A stretch of 32,691 bases of DNA, from assembly GCA_011051715.1 (NCBI GenBank), contig DRKP01000041.1, positions 1-32,691 of the forward strand, written 5' to 3'. Both the position numbers and the translations under genes were made by a program. Positions 1-6,081 of the stretch are shown one piece after another. Source of the stretch: Sedimenticola thiotaurini. GTDB taxonomy: Bacteria > Pseudomonadota > Gammaproteobacteria > Chromatiales > Chromatiaceae. Under the pieces are notes generated by a model. The model had not been told where the DNA came from. It saw nothing but the letters and a program-made list of their open reading frames with translations, and did no database searches. Position 1 is the stretch's first letter; each line of letters starts with the position of its first letter.

Positions 1-1699
1 GCTCGGCCAGCTCCAGCATGTGCTCGTTGGTGGTGTAGTAGGTGGCCACACCGGCAACGTACTCGTCCATGATCTTCTGGAGACGGAACTGCAGCATCCG
101 CGGGGTGATGTAGTTGGGGTTCACATCGATCGCGGTGGAGTAGTCCTTGAACTCCATGAAGTTCTTCACCGGACGGTAGATCTCCTCGATCAGCTCGTCC
201 ACGCTGGTGTCCAGCTCGGGGGTCCAGTCCTTGTTGTCCATGACGAACTTGACCATGGACTTGGCGCACATGCGACCCTCGGCGTGGGAGCCGGAGGAGA
301 ACTTGTGACCGGAGGCGCCGACGCCGTCGGCCGCGGTGAACAGACCCTGCACGGTGGTCATGCCGCGATAGCCCCAGTGCCAGCCGGAGGGCAGGTGCTC
401 GGGCACGCCGGACTCGGCCTCCTCGGTGGGAGCGCCGACATCCTCGGGACCGGAGACCCAGATGCCGCAGCAACCGGAGTGGGAGCCCAGCAGGTAGGGT
501 TCGGTGGGCATCAGCTCGGAGTTCTTCTTCTCCGGCTCGATGTTCTCACCGGCCCAGATGCCGCACTGGCCGATGCACATGTCCAGGAAGTCCTCCCAGG
601 CCTCGGCCTCCAGATGCTTCACCTCACGCGGGGACAGGGTCTCGCGCAGGTTGGCCAGGGCGGTGACGGTGTCCATCCAGATGGGACCGCGGCCCTCGCG
701 CATCTCCTTCAGCATCAGATGGTTGCGCAGGCAGGAGGCGGGAACGGCGGCCTGACCATAGGGCGGGTAGTCGTTCAGCATCTCCTTGTTGCGGTCCATG
801 TAGACCTCACCGAAGGCGTTGGTGGCCTTGGCCTTGAACAGCAGGAACCAGGCACCGACCGGACCGTAACCGTCCTTGAAGCGGGTGGGTACGAAGCGGT
901 TCTCCATCAGGGTCAGCTCGGCGCCGGCCTCGGCGGCCATGGCGTAGGTGGAACCGGCATTCCAGACCGGGTACCAGGCGCGGCCCTGGCCCTCGCCCAC
1001 GGAGCGGGGACGGAAGATGTTGACGCAGCCGCCGGCGACCAGCAGGCAGGCCTTGAACTTGTACACGTACAGCTTGTGCTCGCGCACGGAGAAGCCAACG
1101 GCACCGGCGACGCGGTTGCTGTCGTTCTTGTCGTTGACCAGCTTGACGATGAAGACGCGCTCCTGGATGTTGTCCATGCCCAGGGCCTTCTTCGCGGCCT
1201 CGGCGACGATCCACTTGTAGGACTCGCCGTTGATCATGATCTGCCACTTGCCGGAACGCACCGGCTTGCCGCCGTCCTTCAGCGCGGGCAGGCCCTTGGA
1301 GCCGTCGTGACGCTCGCCGTTCTCGTCGGTCTTCCAGATCGGCAGGCCCCACTCCTCGAACAGGTGCACCGACTCGTCGACGTGGCGGCCCAGGTCGTAG
1401 GCCAGGTCGTCACGGGTGATGCCCATCAGGTCGTTGGAGACCATGCGCGCATAGTCGGCGGGATCCTGCTCCGAGCCGATGTAGGTGTTGATCGCCGACA
1501 GGCCCTGGGCCACGGCGCCGGAGCGGTCCATGGCGGCCTTGTCGACCAGCTTCACCTTGATGTCCACGCCCTCTTTCTTGGCCGCGTCCACCCAGGGACC
1601 GATTTCGTATGCGGCACCGCAGGCGCCCATGCCACCACCGATGATGAGGATGTCTACCTCTTCCTCGATGACTTCAGGATTTCCAAATTCACCAGCCAT
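1..1699 (-). CDS. aprA: Adenylylsulfate (APS) reductase alpha subunit, C-terminus beyond window
   Basis: This is the FAD-binding catalytic subunit of dissimilatory APS reductase. In sulfur oxidisers the enzyme runs in the direction sulfite + AMP to APS, in the cytoplasm, passing electrons to AprB. I translated the minus strand from the ATG at 1699, which has GAGGT about 7 bases upstream. It stays open for 566 codons and leaves the window. The family is usually a little over 600 residues, so roughly the last tenth is missing. The N-terminus has a dinucleotide-binding glycine motif, GGGMGACGAA, at residues 21-30. Near residue 470 is the family-typical stretch GWHWGYRGMTTVQGLF, followed by GASGHKFSSGSHAEGR. 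It lies 56 bases downstream of aprB on the same strand and is almost certainly cotranscribed with it. Qmo or AprM genes would be expected beyond the window edge but cannot be seen. Confidence 0.97.
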   Translation of the reverse strand, partial: MAGEFGNPEVIEEEVDILIIGGGMGACGAAYEIGPWVDAAKKEGVDIKVKLVDKAAMDRSGAVAQGLSAINTYIGSEQDPADYARMVSNDLMGITRDDLAYDLGRHVDESVHLFEEWGLPIWKTDENGERHDGSKGLPALKDGGKPVRSGKWQIMINGESYKWIVAEAAKKALGMDNIQERVFIVKLVNDKNDSNRVAGAVGFSVREHKLYVYKFKACLLVAGGCVNIFRPRSVGEGQGRAWYPVWNAGSTYAMAAEAGAELTLMENRFVPTRFKDGYGPVGAWFLLFKAKATNAFGEVYMDRNKEMLNDYPPYGQAAVPASCLRNHLMLKEMREGRGPIWMDTVTALANLRETLSPREVKHLEAEAWEDFLDMCIGQCGIWAGENIEPEKKNSELMPTEPYLLGSHSGCCGIWVSGPEDVGAPTEEAESGVPEHLPSGWHWGYRGMTTVQGLFTAADGVGASGHKFSSGSHAEGRMCAKSMVKFVMDNKDWTPELDTSVDELIEEIYRPVKNFMEFKDYSTAIDVNPNYITPRMLQFRLQKIMDEYVAGVATYYTTNEHMLELAE

Positions 1700-1755
1700 T
1701 TCAATTACCTCGAAGTGATTAACTGTCTGTGTCGATTACCGTTGCGCGGAGCCGC

Positions 1756-2223
1756 CTACTTGCGGATCAGCTCACTGGGATCGCCGGCGCGGTAGCCGTT
1801 GCTCTGCACGAAGTAGCCGGGCTCGGAGATCTTGGAGATGTCGGCCTCGGGCTTGCCGCCATAGGGGTCGATGGAACCCTCGGGGGTGGTGCGGATCGGG
1901 AACTTGAAACGCTTCATGGTGCCGTTGCGGAACTTGATGGTCCACATGATGGAGTCGGTACCACGCAGGGGCTGCACGGAGGCGCCCAGGGGAACGATGT
2001 CGGCGTAGGGACGGGCCTCGATGGCCTGCTGGGGGCAGATCTTGATGCAGGAGTAGCACTCCCAGCACTGGTCCGGCTCCTGGTTGAAGGACTTCATGGC
2101 GTGCCCGGTCTCGGACCCATCCATGTCCAGCTTCATCAAGTCGTGGGGGCAGATGTACATGCAAGCAGTCTTGTCCTGACCTTTGCAGCCATCGCACTTC
2201 TCAGTACGCACAAATGTAGGCAT
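1756..2223 (-). CDS. aprB: Adenylylsulfate reductase beta subunit (two 4Fe-4S clusters)
   Basis: The 155-residue product is the ferredoxin-like electron-transfer subunit that pairs with AprA. Two cysteine motifs are visible near the N-terminus: C-x2-C-x8-C-x3-CP starting at residue 10, and CWECYSCIKICP around residues 53-64. These bind the two 4Fe-4S clusters that carry electrons between the AprA flavin and the membrane side. The C-terminal part, with the IMWTIKFRNG stretch, matches the tail that wraps around AprA in the known heterodimer. The ATG at 2223 has a strong AGGAGA site 9 bases upstream. The gene is full length for the family. It is first in the aprBA order, as in most sulfur oxidisers and sulfate reducers. 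Confidence 0.97.
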   Translation of the reverse strand: MPTFVRTEKCDGCKGQDKTACMYICPHDLMKLDMDGSETGHAMKSFNQEPDQCWECYSCIKICPQQAIEARPYADIVPLGASVQPLRGTDSIMWTIKFRNGTMKRFKFPIRTTPEGSIDPYGGKPEADISKISEPGYFVQSNGYRAGDPSELIRK

Positions 2224-2335
2224 GGTACTTTTTCTCCTAGTTTCACTGCAGTGAGTTAACCGCCACCACTGTCGATGGCGTGTCTCGAGCCGTCATCCGG
2301 ATGGATCCGAACACCTGTACTCAAAAATAATCGGC

Positions 2336-2353
2336 GCGTCACAGGGGTGACGC
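2336..2353 (-). other. Hairpin in the predicted aprBA leader
   Basis: GCGTCAC and GTGACGC form a perfect 7-bp stem around a 4-base loop, 113 bases before the aprB start. It lies inside the leader of either candidate aprBA promoter. No T-run follows it, so it is not a classical terminator. It may be only an RNA structure or a protein site. Confidence 0.3.
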
Positions 2354-2425
2354 CTGTCGGCAGCGGGCCCGCGACCCGCCCCCGGGAACCGGAAGCCGCT
2401 TCCCACCCGATGATCAGGGCAGTCA

Positions 2426-2455
2426 AACATAAAGAGTTGTCCGGGAAAGTGCCAA
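2426..2455 (-). promoter_or_regulatory. Alternative sigma-70-like promoter for aprBA
   Basis: TTGGCA matches the -35 consensus at 5 of 6 positions, and TATGTT matches the -10 consensus at 4 of 6, with an 18-base spacer. It lies in an AT-richer stretch of an otherwise GC-rich region, reading towards aprB. Just outside it, at 2476-2490, is a hyphenated palindrome (ATAAAT, 3 bases, ATTTAT) that could be an operator. The rest of the 442-base gap between aprB and the plus-strand gene at 2666 holds no open frame that I believe is coding. Confidence 0.25.
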
Positions 2456-2519
2456 ACAAACCTTTTGGTCTTTCCATAAATTCGATTTATTTCTGGCAGA
2501 GGGGGGAAAACTGCCCTGA

Positions 2520-2532
2520 ATTGCGAAAAATA
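2520..2532 (-). promoter_or_regulatory. Candidate aprBA promoter -10 element and start site
   Basis: On the minus strand TATTTT (2532 to 2527) lies where the -10 hexamer should be if the inverted repeat at 2555-2568 is centred at -41.5. The predicted start is then near 2520, giving a leader of about 297 bases before aprB. There is no good -35 hexamer, as expected for an activator-dependent class II promoter. A second, activator-independent candidate on the same strand is TTGGCA (2455-2450), an 18-base spacer, then TATGTT (2431-2426). Neither has experimental support here. Confidence 0.4.
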
Positions 2533-2554
2533 CCCCTTCGCACCACCCCTTCCA

Positions 2555-2568
2555 TTGACCCAGGTCAA
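2555..2568 (-). promoter_or_regulatory. Candidate FNR/DNR-type binding site
   Basis: TTGACCCAGGTCAA is a perfect 14-base inverted repeat, with two 6-base arms and a 2-base centre. It keeps the TTGA-N6-TCAA core of the FNR/ANR/DNR class of CRP-family regulators (consensus TTGAT-N4-ATCAA). Its centre at 2561.5 is placed exactly as a class II activator site for a minus-strand promoter at 2527-2532. The sequence is observed; the assignment to an FNR-type protein is inference. Confidence 0.5.
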
Positions 2569-2665
2569 CGCAAATCCCGGGCATTTTCCAACCGGCCCCG
2601 CTTTGCCCGCGGCGTCCGCCTCCGGTATCTTGACCCGGTAGCCAGCCGACCACCCAGGAGCGCCG

Positions 2666-3352
2666 ATGACCGAACCGACGCCACACCCCGTAGATGCCCT
2701 GCTGCTGATGGCCCCCGGCTGCAGCCACTGCCCGGTGGTGATGGAGGGGCTGACCCGCCTGATCAAGGAGGGCAGGCTGGCGCGTCTTGAGATCGTAAAT
2801 ATCCAGCAGGCCCCGGAGACCGCCAGCGAACTGGGCGTGCGCAGTGTGCCCTGGTGCCGCATCGGCCCCTTCGAGCTGGAAGGGGAGCAGGGTTTCGGCG
2901 AGCTGTCCCGCTGGGCCGGGCACGCGGCGGCCGGCACCGGCCTGACCGAGTACTATGCCCATCTGCTGGAGCACCGGCGCTCCCACCGGGTGGAGGAGAT
3001 GATCCGGCAGCAGCCGGAGACCCTCAGCGACCTGATCCTGCTGCTGTCCAGCCTGGATACGCCGCTGGTGGTGCGCATCGGTGTCGGCGCGGTACTCGAG
3101 GAGCTGGCCGAGCGGGGAGAGCTGCGACCGGCGGTGGACGAACTGGCCGCCCTGACCCGTTCCGACGAGCCCCAGATCCGGGCCGATGCCGCCCACTATC
3201 TCAGCCTGACCGGGGACCGGGCGGCGATCGACCCGCTGCGCCGGCTGCTGGACGACCCGGACGCCGAGGTAAGGGAGATCGCCGCAGAGTCCCTGGCGGT
3301 GCTGGAGACCGGGGCCGGCCATGAGCGGGAGACCACCCGCCAGGGAACCTGA
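2666..3352 (+). CDS. Thioredoxin-fold protein with C-terminal HEAT repeats
   Basis: This 228-residue cytoplasmic protein joins two modules. Residues 10-100 look like a thioredoxin fold: a hydrophobic strand, then CSHC at 19-22 and a likely cis-proline in SVPW at 61-62. Residues 120-215 are alpha-helical with two clear HEAT/PBS-lyase-type repeats (DEPQIRADAAHYLSLTGD and DDPDAEVREIAAESLAVLE). The role is probably redox-related, with the HEAT part acting as a protein-binding scaffold. I do not recognise a named gene. It diverges from aprBA and shares its regulatory gap, which hints at a role in sulfur metabolism, but that is inference. The ATG at 2666 is preceded by AGGAG. Confidence 0.85.
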   Translation: MTEPTPHPVDALLLMAPGCSHCPVVMEGLTRLIKEGRLARLEIVNIQQAPETASELGVRSVPWCRIGPFELEGEQGFGELSRWAGHAAAGTGLTEYYAHLLEHRRSHRVEEMIRQQPETLSDLILLLSSLDTPLVVRIGVGAVLEELAERGELRPAVDELAALTRSDEPQIRADAAHYLSLTGDRAAIDPLRRLLDDPDAEVREIAAESLAVLETGAGHERETTRQGT

Positions 3353-3442
3353 TGGGGTCTCCTTGCGTCATACCGGCCATGGACCCGCGACCTGCCCGGC
3401 GGACGGCCGGTTGCGGGGAATCCCCGGGCGCCCTCCCGTCTT

Positions 3443-3470
3443 CGTCATTCCGGCGCAGGCCGGAACCCAT
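3443..3470. repeat. REP-like palindromic repeat
   Basis: A CGTCATTCCGGC...GCCGGAACCCAT unit contains a perfect 7-bp stem (TTCCGGC at 3448-3454 and GCCGGAA at 3459-3465) with a 4-base loop. It resembles the CGTCATTCC...GGAATCCA family of dispersed intergenic repeats found in many Proteobacteria. A partial relative, CGTCATACCGGCCATGG, begins near 3366 in the same 219-base gap. Only one full copy was noticed in the window. Nothing else was identified between 3353 and 3571. Confidence 0.5.
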
Positions 3471-3571
3471 GGGACCGGGCCCCCGCCCGCGCCCCGACTT
3501 CTTGCCGGGATTGAGAATCACCCGGATCTCCCCGGGGGATCGCTGCCCAACCGACTCAGCAGGAGAGACCG

Positions 3572-4126
3572 ATGGCCAGACTGCCCGACCGTGACCAGCA
3601 GATCGTCGCCGCCCATGCCCCCTTCATCTGCAAGGTGGTGGAGACCTGTCGCAACGAGGCCCTGCGCCCCGAGTACGAGGCGGTGCTGAAAACTGCGGAG
3701 GAGAATGGCTGGGGCCGGCTGGTGGCGGCCATCCGCGGGATCGTCGCCGGACAGCGCGACCTCGACGCCATCCCCGGCCTCGACCAGGAGGACCGGGTGA
3801 TCGCGGAGGCGATCATGCGCGGCCTGCAGAATCCGGCCACCCTCCCCGATCCCCGGGCAAAACCGGACCCGTCACTGGCCGCCCCCGGACTGGCGGCCAT
3901 GATCCTGGCCGCCGGCCGCGGCGACGTGCAGGCCCTGACCCTGATCTCCAACATGGCCGAGCAGATGTCACGCGCCGGTGGCCCCATGGCCCGGCTGGCG
4001 GCGGTGATCCGTCCCCTGATCAATGGCGAACGGGAGCCGGAGGTGCTGTGCAAGGGGGTCGACCCCAAGACCGAGGCGGTGATCCTCGGCATCCTGGAAG
4101 AGCTGAAGAAGGCAGAGTTGCACTGA
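3572..4126 (+). CDS. Conserved-looking protein of unknown function, 184 aa
   Basis: I do not recognise this protein. It is soluble and mostly helical, with no signal peptide or membrane segment. There are two cysteines near the N-terminus (FICKVVETCRNEA) and one more at VLCKGVDP near residue 160, but no standard metal or redox motif. A proline-rich linker at about residues 88-104 separates two helical halves, and the second contains AAMILAAGRGDVQALTLI. The start ATG at 3572 has AGGAGA 6 bases upstream, and codon use matches its neighbours, so I believe it is a real gene. It follows the thioredoxin/HEAT gene on the same strand after a repeat-bearing gap. Confidence 0.75.
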   Translation: MARLPDRDQQIVAAHAPFICKVVETCRNEALRPEYEAVLKTAEENGWGRLVAAIRGIVAGQRDLDAIPGLDQEDRVIAEAIMRGLQNPATLPDPRAKPDPSLAAPGLAAMILAAGRGDVQALTLISNMAEQMSRAGGPMARLAAVIRPLINGEREPEVLCKGVDPKTEAVILGILEELKKAELH

Positions 4127-4234
4127 GCCCGCCCCGGTCACGACGGCTGAACCGGTGACCCACGCCCCCATCCCCACTGGCGGCCGGCCGGCACCCACAA
4201 TGGTGACCGGGGGGACCGGGATCCCGTCGTCCCG

Positions 4235-4663
4235 ATGAGCGAGGCCGCGGTCCTGTGGGGGATCTTCGGCAGCGGCTTCCTCGCCGCCACCCTGCTGCCG
4301 GGGGGGTCCGAGGCCACCCTGGCCTACGCCCTGAACCAGTCCCTGGCGCCGGTGACCGCGTTGTGGGCGGCCGCCACCCTGGGCAACACCCTCGGCGGAC
4401 TCAGCTCCTGGGTCATCGGCTGGTGGCTCAACCGGCGGTTTCCCGGTCATGGCCTGCACCGCCCCGAGCACCGGCGAGCCCTGCAGCGCATCCAGCGTTA
4501 CGGCAGCCCGCTGTTGCTGCTCAGCTGGCTGCCGCTGGTGGGCGACCCCCTGTGCGTGGCCGCAGGCTGGGCCGGCATCCGGCTCGCCCCCGCCACCCTG
4601 TTCATCGCCCTGGGCAAGGGCGCACGCTACGCCCTGCTGGTCGCCGCCGTCCCCACCGGCTGA
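4235..4663 (+). CDS. Small YqaA/DedA-like membrane protein
   Basis: The 142-residue product is hydrophobic, with about four membrane segments (near residues 5-25, 40-60, 90-110 and 118-138). The pattern LPGGSEATLAYALN, TLGNTLGGLSSWVIGWW and RYGSPLLLLSWLPLVGDPLCVAAGW fits the YqaA branch of the VTT/SNARE-associated (DedA-like) inner-membrane family. DedA-type proteins are linked to lipid transport and envelope homeostasis, but YqaA itself has no settled function. The ATG at 4235 lacks an obvious Shine-Dalgarno sequence, and I found no better start upstream. The 108-base gap before it is GC-rich and holds only short inverted repeats, such as GGTCAC (4136-4141) with GTGACC (4155-4160). Confidence 0.8.
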   Translation: MSEAAVLWGIFGSGFLAATLLPGGSEATLAYALNQSLAPVTALWAAATLGNTLGGLSSWVIGWWLNRRFPGHGLHRPEHRRALQRIQRYGSPLLLLSWLPLVGDPLCVAAGWAGIRLAPATLFIALGKGARYALLVAAVPTG

Positions 4664-4685
4664 CCCCTCACCCCTCACCACCCTC

Positions 4686-4691
4686 TATACT
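4686..4691 (+). promoter_or_regulatory. TATACT -10-like element 6 bases before a start codon
   Basis: TATACT ends 6 bases before the ATG at 4698. The expected transcription start falls on the A of that ATG, and no Shine-Dalgarno sequence lies between them. This fits a leaderless mRNA. No convincing -35 hexamer is present at the usual distance. The same arrangement occurs at 8070-8075 (minus) and 21283-21288. Confidence 0.35.
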
Positions 4692-4697
4692 CCCCCC

Positions 4698-6065
4698 ATG
4701 GGCAAACACCTGTTGATCATCGAGGACGACGCCGGTCTCGGCCGGATGCTCCAGTTCCATTTCGAGGACCGGGGCTTCCAGGTCACCGTGGCGCAGACCT
4801 GCAGTGCCGGCCTGGAGGCGCTGGAACAGCGGGCCTGCGATCTGATCCTGCTCGACCAGCAGCTGCCGGACGGCACCGGCCTCGAGCTGCTGCAGCGGGT
4901 CCGCGCCCATGAGCCGGATCAGCTGGTGGTGATGATGACCGGCCAGCACGACCTGGAACTGGCGATCCAGGCGATCAAGGCGGGGGCGGCCGATTTCATC
5001 CACAAGCCGATCCAGACCGAGGCCCTGCAGATCGTGGTCGACCGGGCGCTGGAGCACCGCCGCCTGGCGCGCGAGGTGGAGGCCCTGCAGCCACCCCCTG
5101 CGGCGTTGCAGAAGGGGCGTGAACTGATCGGCCGCAGCAGCGCCATGCTGCAGGTGAGCAAGGAGATCGCCCTCTGTGCCGGCAGTGCCGCGACTGTGCT
5201 GATCAATGGCGAGTCGGGCACCGGCAAGGAGGTGGTGGCCCGCCTCATCCACACCCATTCCGGACGGAAGGGCCCGTTCGTGGCGATCAACTGCGCCGCC
5301 ATCGTCGAGAACCTGCTGGAGAGCGAGCTGTTCGGCCACGAGAAGGGGGCCTTCACCGGTGCCGACAGCCGCAAGATCGGCCGCTTCGAACTGGCCCAGG
5401 ACGGCACCCTGTTCCTAGACGAAGTGGGGGAACTGGCTCCCGCCCTGCAGGCCAAGCTGCTGCGGGTGCTGCAGGAGCAGGTGTTCGAACGGGTGGGCGG
5501 CAACCAGCAGATCGTCAGCAGCGCGCGGGTGATCGCCGCCACCAACCGGGACCTGTTCAAGGAGGTGGAGGCGGGCCGTTTCCGCGAAGACCTGGCCTAT
5601 CGCCTGCAGGTGGTGACCATCGGGCTGCCGCCACTGCGCCAGCGCCGGGAGGACATCCCGCTGCTGGCCCAGGCCCTGATCGGCCGTATCGCAGGGCAGA
5701 TCCACCGTCCGCCGCTGGCCCTCACCCCGGCCGCCCTCGACCTGCTGCAGCAGCACGACTGGCCGGGCAATGTACGGGAACTGGAGAACCTGCTCACCCA
5801 GGCCATGGTCCAGGCCCGGGACACGGTGCTGACGCCGGATCTGCTGCCGATCCGCCACCGGTCGGCCACCCCCATCGCGGCGGCCGGCGATTCAGCGCCG
5901 GAGGAGGCCGCACCGCTGCAGACCCTGGACCAGGTGGAGGCCGCCCATATCCAGCGGGTACTGCACCATACCGGTGGCCACAAGGGCAACAGCTGCCGTA
6001 TCCTCGGCATCTCGCGGCCGGCCCTCGACCGCAAGATCCGAAAATACGGCCTGACCGTCGGCTGA
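4698..6065 (+). CDS. Orphan NtrC-family sigma-54 response regulator
   Basis: The 455-residue protein has the three-domain NtrC layout. The receiver domain (1-120) has acidic residues DD at 10-11, the phosphoacceptor D53 (LLDQQLPDG) and K103. The AAA+ domain (about 142-375) has Walker A GESGTGKE at 171-178, the sigma-54 contact motif GAFTGA at 217-222 and Walker B GTLFLDEV at 236-243. The C-terminus has a Fis-type helix-turn-helix (HKGNSCRILGISRPALDRKIRKYG). It should therefore activate sigma-54 promoters after phosphorylation. No histidine kinase is adjacent, so its partner and regulon are unknown. I start it at the ATG at 4698, where the receiver domain begins; an open frame extends further upstream but overlaps the YqaA-like gene. 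Confidence 0.93.
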   Translation: MGKHLLIIEDDAGLGRMLQFHFEDRGFQVTVAQTCSAGLEALEQRACDLILLDQQLPDGTGLELLQRVRAHEPDQLVVMMTGQHDLELAIQAIKAGAADFIHKPIQTEALQIVVDRALEHRRLAREVEALQPPPAALQKGRELIGRSSAMLQVSKEIALCAGSAATVLINGESGTGKEVVARLIHTHSGRKGPFVAINCAAIVENLLESELFGHEKGAFTGADSRKIGRFELAQDGTLFLDEVGELAPALQAKLLRVLQEQVFERVGGNQQIVSSARVIAATNRDLFKEVEAGRFREDLAYRLQVVTIGLPPLRQRREDIPLLAQALIGRIAGQIHRPPLALTPAALDLLQQHDWPGNVRELENLLTQAMVQARDTVLTPDLLPIRHRSATPIAAAGDSAPEEAAPLQTLDQVEAAHIQRVLHHTGGHKGNSCRILGISRPALDRKIRKYGLTVG

Positions 6066-6081
6066 ACCCGTCCGGACCGGA

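Noticed and set aside
20-1795. Long open frame on the plus strand opposite aprA
   Set aside because: The minus strand encodes a clear, motif-complete AprA. The plus-strand product is a Gly/Val/Leu-rich antisense artefact of GC-rich codons.
4135-4160. GGTCAC...GTGACC inverted repeat after the unknown gene, as a terminator
   Set aside because: The stem is only 6 bp with a 13-base loop and no T-run.
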